64,000 nucleotides of DNA. It comes from Prionace glauca. Lineage: Eukaryota; Chordata; Chondrichthyes; Carcharhiniformes; Carcharhinidae. This document shows positions 57,601 to 64,000 of the stretch, in pieces. Numbering within the stretch: position 1 is the first letter of the stretch; each line of letters opens with the position of its first letter. The notes below the pieces were generated by a model that did not search any database, had not been told where the DNA came from, and saw only the letters and a list, made by a program, of their open reading frames with translations. The position numbers and the translations under genes are program-made. The stretch spans positions 125,625,498-125,689,497 of the forward strand of contig CM075729.1 of assembly GCA_037974335.1 (NCBI GenBank), written 5' to 3'.

Positions 57601-58694
57601 GTCAGGTTTTTCAACATTGCTAATACATCTTCCCTCAGAACACCTACCTCCTTCATCCTATCAACCTGTGTCACGCACTCATCCTCAAAACCATGGCCCC
57701 TCTCCTTAGTGAACACTGAAGAAAAGAATAGCGACCCGTTGCTCCGAGACTATGCCCCCTGGTCCTAGAATCTGCCATAAGGACAAACATCTCTCAACAT
57801 CTACCCTGTTAAACAACATGAGAATCGTATATGTCTCAATAAGGTTGCGTCTCATTCTTCTAAACGCCAACGAATACACTCCCTACCAGTCAGCTTATTC
57901 TCATAAGAAAATCCTCCATTGCGGGGATCAACCTAATGAACCTTTTCTGAACAGCCTCCAATACCAGTATATTTTTTCTGAGATAAAAAGGCGAAAGCTT
58001 CTAAGCTCATCCTAGTAGAAGAAATTCAGGATGGCAAAACAATTTAGAACTCTTTAGCGTTTTGTCCCTAAGGCGTTGGCTGGAAACTGTTTCCAAAACA
58101 ACTGTTGCTCTTCAGGAGCTTTGTAAACAATGATACTCTGTGTACCTACTTCTCTTTCTACTTTACAGAAATGCGGCTGAATTATGTGAATGAAATGTAA
58201 TATTAGTTCTGTAATACAATCTAGCATTATGTTAATATGATTTTTATTTGACTGTTGCTCCTTCAGTTTGAAGGTTTTTTCTTACTTTACTCAGACGGGG
58301 ACCGTTGCTATGATTTTGGCGCCTTCTTTATCTGTAGCTCCATAACATGTCCTATACCTGCGGTCTGCATCCCTGTTTTTTTAACATCAAGGACTTGGAA
58401 GTTTTAAAGAAAGGAATGTGCCATCGGTATCTTCCATTTTTCACTCAAGCTACGCAAGATAAACCAATAGTAAAGGGAACAGTGGTTTATACTTCATTAT
58501 TGGTTGGCAGGTGTACACTGATTGCCAACAAGTGATGCATAAAATTAAACGCGTTAAAAAATGCATTTCTTTTAACCAAATTAATGCTTGTGTCCTTTCT
58601 CCAAAAGCAGGATGATAGTTACCTTCAGTGTCACCATAATGAAGCCAAGGCGAAGCAAAACCGGCCGGCGCTGCCAATGAGGCACATACAGTAG
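42550..58694 (+). CDS. NKp30 (NCR3)-like VJ-type Ig receptor, 7-exon model
   Basis: Joining 42550-42610, 47557-47883, 48203-48337, 51089-51107, 51221-51255, 55636-55688 and 58611-58694 gives 714 nt (237 residues and stop) with all junction phases compatible. Parts: signal peptide (1-20), one V-set domain (about 27-129; Cys48, Trp60, Cys109), stalk with Cys132, transmembrane helix 145-170, RRNK anchor, cytoplasmic tail of about 65 residues. The J-like strand GNGTLVTV and VxxLG...GNGT arrangement recall human NKp30, and the domain is encoded whole, without rearrangement. Four N-glycosylation sequons (43, 47, 98, 122). Unlike NKp30 there is no basic residue inside the membrane helix, and the tail has no canonical ITIM or ITAM (Tyr176 and Tyr214 only). 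Alternative names: another shark V-set receptor of the B7/NITR-like group. Expression is expected at the leukocyte surface; that is inference. Confidence 0.65.
42682..43325 (+). mobile_element. Type 2 SINE split by a type b SINE
   Basis: 42682-42796 (head with GGTTCAAATCCCCCC, core GGAATTAAGAATCTG) and 43113-43325 (tail, CTGGCCAGCCAGCGATG) are one SINE 2 interrupted by 42797-43112. Intron 1. Confidence 0.8.
42797..43112 (+). mobile_element. tRNA-derived SINE, tail type b
   Basis: GGCAGCACGGTGGCATAGTG head with boxes A and B, complete core, tail TTTACACTGTAGAGATTTTATG. Full length, inserted in SINE 2. Confidence 0.92.
43326..44076. other. Intron 1, unassigned
   Basis: AT-rich DNA; the 95-codon minus-strand frame at 43739-44026 has no recognisable domain. 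Confidence 0.4.
44077..44248. repeat. Short repeat with 32-bp imperfect inverted ends
   Basis: 44098-44129 and the reverse complement of 44216-44247 match at 29 of 32 positions. The left part resembles 10021-10124. Could be a small non-autonomous element or a fold-back derivative. Confidence 0.65.
44249..45059. other. Intron 1, unassigned
   Basis: No repeat or exon recognised. Confidence 0.4.
45060..45680 (-). mobile_element. LINE G C-terminal fragment
   Basis: ATCCATGTGCTGTAGGCAG, GTTAGGGAGGGAGTTCTAGG and CTACAGTATTTATA are characteristic. Minus-strand frame ends HHPDLLIHRCSFTAAKS. Same family as 9960-10330 and 58970-59105. Confidence 0.7.
45681..46384. other. Intron 1, unassigned
   Basis: No feature recognised. 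Confidence 0.4.
46385..46696 (-). mobile_element. tRNA-derived SINE, tail type b
   Basis: AGAATCATAGAATCCTACAG tail to GTGCTAACCACTGTTTCATC head. 46697-47037 beyond it is AT-rich and unassigned. Confidence 0.88.
47038..47212 (-). mobile_element. SINE, tail type a, head missing
   Basis: TTTATTTACTCGCGTCACAAG tail and core; stops at GGACTATGGGAGGAAAA. Confidence 0.78.
47557..47883 (+). CDS. Exon 2: V-set Ig domain with built-in J-like strand
   Basis: Acceptor AG at 47555-47556, donor C|GTAAGG at 47884; phase 1 at both ends, length 327 nt. Canonical Cys in VTLNCSF, Trp in TYSWRRD, ESGVYYC second Cys, then EIEILGKPKQ and the G strand GNGTLVTVQ. An additional Cys (102) precedes ESGVYYC. The GxGTxVTV end is what a J segment would supply in rearranging receptors, here encoded in the same exon. 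Confidence 0.85.
48203..48337 (+). CDS. Exon 3: stalk and transmembrane helix
   Basis: Acceptor TTCTTTCTTCAG, donor G|GTATTTG (weak), phase 1 to 1. Encodes HVCNKSLPVNNFPFD, a 26-residue hydrophobic helix starting WIWIAVAGG, then ARRNK. No charged residue within the helix. Confidence 0.82.
48810..49510 (-). mobile_element. Decayed CR1-like LINE 3' fragment
   Basis: GAAACATAGAAAATGGGAGCAGG 3' end-like text and CACAGGTTCACCGCTCTTTGG; minus-strand RT C-terminal blocks. In intron 3; 48338-48809 before it is unassigned. Confidence 0.72.
49650..49980 (+). mobile_element. Type 2 SINE, old
   Basis: Degenerate head (CTACTAATCTAGAGGCCCAG), TGACTCCAGATCCAGAGCAA tail. 49981-50379 after it is unassigned. 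Confidence 0.62.
50380..50745 (-). mobile_element. Type 2 SINE with internal perfect hairpin
   Basis: Minus-strand SINE 2 (TCTGAAGTCACATATAAGGC tail; GAGCATTAGCCTGGGTCTG head) carrying the hairpin 50634-50683. Confidence 0.68.
50634..50683. repeat. Perfect hairpin, 22-bp arms, 6-nt loop
   Basis: 50634-50655 and 50662-50683 are exact reverse complements (arms end ...CCACCATGGC / GCCATGGTGG...), loop TGAGAT. Confidence 0.95.
50746..51088. other. Intron 3, unassigned
   Basis: Ends in a T-rich tract and TTATTTACAG, the acceptor used by the microexon. Confidence 0.45.
51089..51107 (+). CDS. Candidate exon 4: 19-nt microexon
   Basis: CTTACGCTTTACTTGTCAG lies between a strong acceptor (TTATTTACAG) and donor (GTAAGA). 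Phase 1 in, phase 2 out; encodes AYALLV plus part of Arg. Including it makes the following exons read in the frames that end at 58694; skipping it gives a different tail. Confidence 0.5.
51221..51255 (+). CDS. Candidate exon 5: cytoplasmic
   Basis: 35 nt between TGTTCTACAG and GTAAGT. With the microexon it reads ECSSFDCAKEP (phase 2 to 1); without it, ENVLLLIAQKNQ (phase 1 to 0). Splice sites are strong; the frame is the open question. Confidence 0.6.
51325..51590 (+). repeat. Imperfect (TG)n-rich tract
   Basis: Interrupted GTGTGTATG/GTGTGAGT repeats over about 265 bp, just downstream of exon 5. The open frames here are repeat artefacts. Confidence 0.9.
51591..52487. other. Intron, unassigned
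   Basis: No repeat or exon recognised. Confidence 0.4.
52488..52615 (-). mobile_element. LINE 3'-end fragment
   Basis: AAGATCATAAGAACGTGATAA and GAGCAGGAGTAGACCATTCG mark the end of a LINE A-like element. Confidence 0.6.
52616..53567. other. Intron, unassigned
   Basis: A 15-bp unit AATAACTTGGCCACA is repeated at 53340-53370. An 87-codon minus-strand frame (53220-53483) has no recognisable domain. Confidence 0.4.
53568..53925 (-). mobile_element. tRNA-derived SINE, tail type b
   Basis: ATAGTCCCTACAGTGCAGAAC tail, diverged core, head remnant CAGCAGTGCTTACCA. Confidence 0.78.
53926..54065 (+). mobile_element. SINE core fragment, opposite strand
   Basis: TTGGGTGACTGCCTGTGCAG to CCAAAAATGTGCAGGTGATC; head-to-head with the preceding SINE. 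Confidence 0.65.
54066..55189. other. Intron, unassigned; local CG-rich patch
   Basis: 54375-54470 is unusually CG-rich for this window (CTCGCTCGGGCGAGACGG). No exon recognised. Confidence 0.4.
55190..55580 (-). mobile_element. L2/CR1-like LINE 3' fragment
   Basis: Left end TTTGATTTGAATTATTG-type tail. Minus-strand frame 55346-55576 reads HSLFHLLPSGKRYESLRSRT and NTFFPTAIRLMNEL, the C-terminal RT block. Same family as 3516-3946. Confidence 0.75.
55636..55688 (+). CDS. Candidate exon 6: basic cytoplasmic segment
   Basis: 53 nt between CGAAACAG and GTAAATAT. In the chosen frame (phase 1 to 0) it encodes EVPQRKKVREVRDRPQHQ. All three frames are open, so the frame depends on upstream splicing. 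Confidence 0.6.
55708..55968 (-). mobile_element. SINE, tail type a
   Basis: TGTATTTATTAGCCACAAGT tail begins only 20 bp after the exon 6 donor; head GCAATGCGAACCATAGTGCC. Confidence 0.8.
56041..57735 (-). mobile_element. CR1-like LINE D, decayed
   Basis: 3' end ACATAGAACATAGAAGAGTAC. RT blocks on the minus strand: [61 protein letters not shown]. Several frameshifts. The [11 protein letters not shown] block is degraded. Confidence 0.82.
57736..58005 (-). mobile_element. Other LINE C-terminal fragment
   Basis: TCTCAATAAGGTTGCGTCTC and CTTCTAAACGCCAACGAATAC correspond to RT C-terminal text of a LINE distinct from D. Confidence 0.65.
58006..58610. other. Intron before the last exon, unassigned
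   Basis: A CTTTACAG at 58161-58168 is an unused-looking acceptor with no matching donor. Confidence 0.4.
58611..58694 (+). CDS. Candidate last exon of the Ig receptor
   Basis: Acceptor CCAAAAGCAG; phase 0 frame encodes DDSYLQCHHNEAKAKQ ... MRHIQ and ends at TAG 58692-58694. In phase 2 it would end at TGA 58678-58680. Patches (AATGAAGCCAAGG at 58638; TAGATCAT at 58692; CACCATC at 58715) resemble 2052-2106 of the ITIM exon in the same order, but with length changes that are not multiples of three. No polyadenylation signal is obvious just downstream. Confidence 0.5.
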   Translation, partial: DDSYLQCHHNEAKAKQNRPALPMRHIQ

Positions 58695-58969
58695 ATCATC
58701 GCATTGTTTGATTTCACCATCCGGCCTTGTGAAAATAACTGTGAGATAAGAATACCTACTTTCAACTTTTCATTGTTTTGTGATAATTAGTTGTTGATTA
58801 TTGATGTACAATATACGCTGTATGAAATTTCAAATATATGACTTTGTTTCTTTTTCAAATAGAATGTCTTTGAAGTTGTTGTTCACACGGCAACCTATAT
58901 ACTATTATTATTCATTGTTATTAATATAAGAGTTAAAAAACGAATTATGGTATGTTGCCGTATCTGACT

Positions 58970-59180
58970 ACTGTAAAATTTATTGCCCATCCCTATTTGC
59001 CCATAAGAAAGTGATGATGAGCTGCCTTCTTGAACTCTTATAGTCCTTGAGCTATAGGGACAGCCAGAGTGCTGGGAAGGAGAGAGTTCCATGATTTTCA
59101 CTCAGTCATTCAAGGCGGAGAATTGAACCTGGGTTCCTCAAGCTGTGAGGCACTTTGCTAACCATTGCGCCACCAAAGTT
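58970..59180 (-). mobile_element. LINE G fragment plus SINE head remnant
   Basis: 58970-59105: TTATTGCCCATCCCTATTTG and GAGCTGCCTTCTTGAACTC. 59106-59180: GAATTGAACCTGGGTTCCTC and GCTAACCATTGCGCCACC, a minus-strand SINE head. Confidence 0.65.
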
Positions 59181-60860
59181 CAAGGCTTTCATATGCCTTT
59201 TTAACGGCATTGTTGAATTGAGATTTGGGCGCTCTCTGATAATCTCAGCACTGCCAATCTCTCCATAAAGCATGGGATGTGGCTATGTTTCATCCAATGC
59301 AAATATCCAAGGCTTCGTCACTTGATTTGCAGTAGCATGTTTGTTCTCGAAGGGACTGCTTCACTGGTTACTTTATCTTTAAAAGGAATCATCGTAAACA
59401 CAAGATATGGATGTATTTCAGCTTTTGTTCTTGTAAGCTGTCCACTTGTCGCTATCTTGCAGAAATGTGCTGTGGATTCAGGACTTGTAGGTAAGTATCT
59501 TGGTTTTGTGGATCAGATTGCTGTTTACCCATCCCCTCTTTGTTAGTGGACTTCAGTTGATGGCTGCCTTTTCAATGTTCTAGTTAATTATGATGCAAGT
59601 TGTCTCTAATCGTTAAACAAGATAGTATAATGTTCTCGCTGTTTCCATAGGTGAGATATTTCCTCTGATTTCAGAGGGAGCTGTAACAATCTATTCCATT
59701 CTTACATTTTACCTGGCACTTTTGGTGACGCCAGGATGACGCAGACGATCCATTAACCTTTGGAATTGTTTTTCTCTTTGAACAACTGGTACGATATTAC
59801 CAGAGTACAAAGATTCTCTGATCAGGGTATACCACTGCTTTGTCGTGGTTTCCAGTTTTGACTACTTAAGGAGTTTCCTGTCCGATCGTGTGTGGAGATA
59901 CACTCCTCTCACGACGACACGGAAAGCACAGGACAATAGGACACTTAAAAAGCTACCAAATTGAAGCAGACCTGCTTAACCCTATTCTTGATCTGATAAA
60001 TATTAGAGTGGGAGCCATCGAACTGAATGGTCCCACGCATGTTATTACGCAATGGCCATGTTTGACAGCGAAATATTTATTGGAGGCCAGCCAATTTCCT
60101 CTGGTAGACACCCAGCCTGTTCATTGTGTGCAATGGTAGTGCGATCCGCAAAAGTAGGTTATAGTGGCTTATACGATTCTGTGCACTTCTCTTGAAGCTG
60201 GGCCTGAGGGAAGATCATATCTACCCTGAATCTATCGCTGTGAAGCCACGTCGTGCATCTGTTGGTTAGCTAGTGGAGCCTAATTACAATGAAGGCCTTC
60301 TCAGTGATGCGGAGGAGTGAAATGCCCCAGACGTTTTGCAATCTGCTCGATGCTAACATGTACGCTTACCAATTGTGCCTCTCCATTTTGCTGTTCTTCC
60401 GAAGATGTTTTTTTTTAACAAAAGAGCCATTTTTCGATTTGGGAATTTAGGAATAATCTGGATCATAACTTCTGCCAAACATGAGGTATTGGAAATGGGG
60501 TTTGTGCAAAATATTTATATTTGTTTTGCTGCTTTTTTGTGATAATTTAGTTTATTATTTTGTACAAGAGAGAGCAATTCATTTCGTTATCTTTGACTGT
60601 TGAATGGCGGAAATCACTCAATGAATTTCTAAGCATCACTATCACAGTGTATTCAAAGACGAAATATTGCTGAGTGGAACTTGACCACATATAGATTAAT
60701 TACTATTTCACCAAAACTTTTAATGACAAAATACGAAGAAAATCTAGCAAATGTGGTTCGAAAAAGATAGAATTTATTCAGTTTAACGTTGTAAAACTAG
60801 GTAATTTTTTTGTAGCGCGAGCAATTGCTTTCTTTGGCACAGGATCATTGTTCTGGCTAT
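59181..60860. other. Unassigned downstream region
   Basis: Contains an exon-like 28-nt segment (59463-59490) between TTGCAG and GTAAGT, not attached to any model. Otherwise no repeat or coding signal recognised. Confidence 0.35.
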
Positions 60861-61170
60861 ATAAGAACACAAGAACATAAGAAATAGGAGCAGGAATAGG
60901 CCATCTAGCCCCTCGAGCCTGCCCCGCCATTCAATAAGATCATGGCTGATCTGTCGTGTCTCAGTTCCACATTTCCGCCCTCTCCCCATTACCCTTAATC
61001 CCCTTGCCTATCAAAAACCTATCAACCCACGTCTTAAAAATATTGAGCAAGGCAGCCTCCACCACTTCAACGGGCAGAGAATTCCAGAGATTCACCACCC
61101 TTTGAGTGAAGAAGCTCCTCCTCAACTCCGTTCTATACCGCCCCCCCCCCCCCTTTATCTTGAGGCTGTG
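60861..61170 (-). mobile_element. LINE A copy 4, 3' end only
   Basis: AAGAACATAAGAAATAGGAGC end, then the ORF2 C-terminal text up to a 13-C run and TTTATCTTGAGGCTGTG, where it is truncated. Close to copies 1-3 but more diverged than they are from each other. Confidence 0.85.
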
Positions 61171-61209
61171 TCAATAAACCAACTTTTTACCCATTAGTGC
61201 CCAGCTTCT

Positions 61210-62350
61210 CTAATGTCATTCTCCTGGACTGATAGAGTTATAGAGGCATAGATATTTGCAGCATGGAAACAAGCGCTTCGGCCCAACTTTTCCATGCCGC
61301 CTTTTTTGTAAAACCACAAACAGTCCCAATTGCCCATATTCCTCTATACCTATCTTACCGAAGTAACTGCCTAAATACTTCTTATAAACAGAATTTATTC
61401 GCTTCTACGTCTGGAAGCCTGTTCCAAATACTGACCACCCTCTGTGTGAAAAAAAATGCCCCCGTCCCCTTTTATATCTCTCTCCTTTCACCTTAGATCT
61501 ATGCCGTCTAGTTTTAGGTTATCTTTGGAAAAAGATGTTGACTATCTAGCTGATCTATGCCCCTCTTTACTTTATAGACCTCTGTAAGATCACCCCTCAG
61601 CCTCCTACGCTCTCGGGGAAAAATAATTCCCAGTCTAGACGGCCTCTCCTTATAACTCTAATCATCAAATCCCAGTAAATTTTTTGTGCTATCTTTCTAG
61701 TTTAATAATATCCTATCTATAATGGGGTGACCAGAACCGGAGACAGTAGTGCAAGTTTGGCTTTACCAATGTCTTATACAACTTCAACAACAGGACCTAA
61801 CTCCTACATTCAATGTTCTGACCAATGAAATCGAGAACGCTGAATGACTTCTTCATCACTCTGTCCACCTGTGACTCCACGTTCAAGGAGGTTTGAACTT
61901 GTACTCATAAAACTCATTGTTCTATAACTTTCTCCAGCACCCTACCATTAACTGAGTAAATCCTGCTCTGGTTTGATCTACCAAAAGGCATCACCTTACA
62001 CTTATCTAAATTCAAGTCCATCTGCCATTCATCAGCCCACTAGCCCAATTGATCAGAATTCTGTTGCAATACTACGACTACGAGTACGACTATGACACTA
62101 CGACTTGTGACATAGTGGACAGTGAAGAAGGTAATAACCTTCTTCACTGTCCACTATGTCACAAGTCGTAGTGTCATCTGCAAACTTAGTTACCATGCCT
62201 GTTAAATTTTCATGCAAATCATTAACAGAAATGGCAAGTAACAGTGGACCCTGCAAAGATTCCTAAGGCAGACTGTTGGTCACAGGCCTCCAGTCTGAAA
62301 ACTATACATCTGTCTTCTGTCATCAAGCCAATTTTGTATCCAAAATGCTC
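61210..62350 (-). mobile_element. Old CR1-like LINE with internal palindrome
   Basis: 3' end near TAGAGGCATAGATATTTGCAG; text follows the RT C-terminus back to the FADD region (reverse complement of 62137-62190 reads KFADDTTTCDIVDSEEG). Stops and frameshifts throughout. Confidence 0.78.
62092..62177. repeat. Perfect hairpin, 41-bp arms, 4-nt loop
   Basis: 62092-62132 and 62137-62177 are exact reverse complements, loop AATA. The right arm is native LINE sequence; the left arm is an inverted copy. Additional partial copies (ACTACGACTACGAGTACGAC) precede it at 62071-62090. Confidence 0.97.
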
Positions 62351-62889
62351 ACCCATTTGTCTTTCTTTTGTCCTCTGAAAATCTCCAAGACAATTTCCTT
62401 CACGTGAATAGTGTTGTGCAAATCAAGACCTTCAAAATATTGAAACCAAGTAGAATTATTTCCTAATGCATTATTGGATGGTAAAAATGTAGACATCTTG
62501 CAATACAGATAAGCCGCTGACAAGTACAAAATACAGTGAAAATTAAAACAAGAAAAGCTGTGATATCAGGGAATTTTTATCTTAACCTCCCCCTTGTAAA
62601 CTGAGTGAACTTGCGTACAACATCCGTTTCGCACCGAGCTCAATATTTTTCTCCAATGAAATCAAACATTGTGTTTCATAACTCTCCCGAAAAGCACCAT
62701 GTGGTGTTATTTTACTTCAAATGCATCAGTTTTCAGTTAACTCCGCAGTTTTGTTTTCCCCATGGGATGGCGGTGACGCTGGAAATGGCATCCATCATTT
62801 TTTACCCCTCCATAATTGCCTTCGAGCTCTGTGGCTTGCTAGCCCATTTGCGAACGCAGTTAAGCCGTGGATATGCAGTCATATGCCAG
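62351..62889. other. Unassigned sequence
   Basis: A 105-codon frame at 62605-62922 has no recognisable domain. Confidence 0.35.
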
Positions 62890-63090
62890 CCAGGCCTTGT
62901 ACGGATGGCTTCTTTTCCCTAATGGGTTCTTAACAACAATCAGCTCTATTTTTCACTGTCACTGTTAGCCTTTAATTTTATATTCCAGATTTATCAATGG
63001 ATCTGTAGTTCCACCGGCTGACCGCCAAAGCGCCAGCTCGGACTTCCGAATTATCAGTTAGCGATATTACCACTCTGCCACCACCTCCCA
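62890..63090 (-). mobile_element. Type 2 SINE, decayed
   Basis: Minus-strand remnant with ATTCCAGATTTATCAATGG core and ATATTACCACTCTGCCACC head. Confidence 0.55.
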
Positions 63091-64000
63091 ATCTTCAACA
63101 TATCATTGGAACCTCACAAGAATCCATCTTCGAATCGAATAAATGTTATTTTTCTACAGTCATTCCAAGCTTGAACAGTGCGCGATCAACATATAAATGG
63201 TTTACTTCTCTATCACTTAGCATTTATTTTCCCTCAGAAAAAAAATCTTGTGTTACAACAATTTGATTCATACTTCAAAAGGATAATTTTCAATCTGTCT
63301 TGCAAATTTTTGCTCTGCTCAATCAGCAATGGAAACATTAACTCGACATCAGGCTTAGTTATTATATTGTGGTTTAAGTCTGTTATATGCAAATGCCACC
63401 CACATAAGCTTTTGTGCATCTGATATCTCCACGGTAAAATTTAGAGCAGCCTAATGTTCAGATATCTTGTTTAATAGTTTATTGCAATGCATGGCAACAA
63501 TTGACCTTCGTCTGTGATCAAACGTGCACGCTAACATGGGTTATATGGTGATTGAACTTTCTGTGGTCAGTGGTCTGTGCGTCAACACTAAAATTGCAGC
63601 TTTTACAAATGCTGAATGATTTGGTTCTCTGTGAGACCAAAAACCACAAGGTCCTAAGGACTTATAACGTAACTATAGCTACTAGTCTACAGAAAATACA
63701 TTTAAAGTGGAAAAATTCCTCTGTGACTGGAACAGAGGACGTTGAGGGACCATTTACTGGTGACCTGTAGGTAAAATAGACTATTGATAATTCAATTAAA
63801 GCTTCATTTTGAAAATCCTGACTACCTAATCTTTGGTCCTCCTTTCGCCAGTAACCTTTCTGCAACTACTGATTTAATCCCTTGTACCCTTTAATGCGCT
63901 AGTCCCCAACCATACCATTCCACCTTTGCTCTCTGATCTTTCACCTTGGTACTACCCTCATCTCCACTCCCTAAATTCCAAAGAACACAACTTGACGGAA
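63091..64000. other. Unassigned right end
   Basis: AT-rich; a 72-codon frame at 63552-63770 is open but matches no family I recognise. No repeat recognised. Confidence 0.35.

Noticed and set aside
62605-62922. 105-codon frame near the right end
   Set aside because: No domain, unusual composition, runs into a decayed SINE.
63552-63770. 72-codon frame with N-glycosylation-like sites
   Set aside because: Looked briefly like an Ig fragment, but lacks the paired Cys/Trp pattern and clear splice sites.
1-64000. LTR retrotransposon, endogenous retrovirus or Polinton
   Set aside because: No paired LTRs, primer-binding site, gag/env or protein-primed polymerase signature was recognised; all RT found is CR1/L2-type LINE with FADD motifs.
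1-64000. Functional tRNA genes at the SINE heads
   Set aside because: Box A and B motifs are present but the heads lack a full cloverleaf and are fused to SINE cores.

Overview
This window looks like shark or ray (elasmobranch) nuclear DNA. It is intron-rich and repeat-dense. Its repeats are CR1/L2-clade LINEs together with tRNA-derived SINEs of the kind that fills elasmobranch genomes. No bacterial-style genes, rRNA, CRISPR array, or LTR/retroviral or Polinton element was recognised. The organism call is an inference from repeat style and from the immune gene, not from a database match.

Host genes. Two pieces of an immune-receptor neighbourhood are visible, both on the + strand. At 1996-2112 there is a short terminal coding exon carrying two canonical ITIMs (LHYNKV and IEYATI), the signature of an inhibitory leukocyte receptor; the rest of that gene should lie upstream of the window. 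At 42550-58694 there is a complete candidate gene for a single-V-domain membrane receptor. It has a leader exon, a V exon ending in an unrearranged J-like GNGTLVTV strand, a stalk/transmembrane exon, and four small cytoplasmic exons including a probable 19-nt microexon. The model gives 237 codons with every junction in phase. The V domain most resembles NKp30 (NCR3). Its last exon shows patchy similarity to the ITIM exon, as if the two belonged to one paralogous (perhaps paired) family, with the ITIM tail lost in the second gene.

Repeats. 1-382 LINE B tail with an expanded 7-bp microsatellite; 3.5-5.8 kb old LINE pieces with a 270-bp direct duplication; 7.6-9.8 kb LINE A copy 1; 12.1-14.6 kb LINE A copy 2 (two internal deletions); 14.7-22.2 kb older LINE and SINE debris; 22.2-30.2 kb a nest in which one LINE B copy, carrying 1.4 kb of extra 3' sequence, sits inside another LINE B copy, which sits inside a 475-bp repeat whose unoccupied paralogue is at 33989-34463; 30.2-31.8 kb old LINEs; 34.5-41.6 kb a nearly perfect full-length LINE A (both ORFs open) inside an older LINE C; 43-59 kb introns loaded with LINE and SINE copies; 60.9-62.4 kb LINE fragments, one holding a perfect 41-bp-arm hairpin.

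Recurring themes. Three long perfect hairpins each lie inside a mobile-element copy, suggesting fold-back template switching. One SINE head/core appears fused to several different 3' ends, one of which is the end of LINE B.
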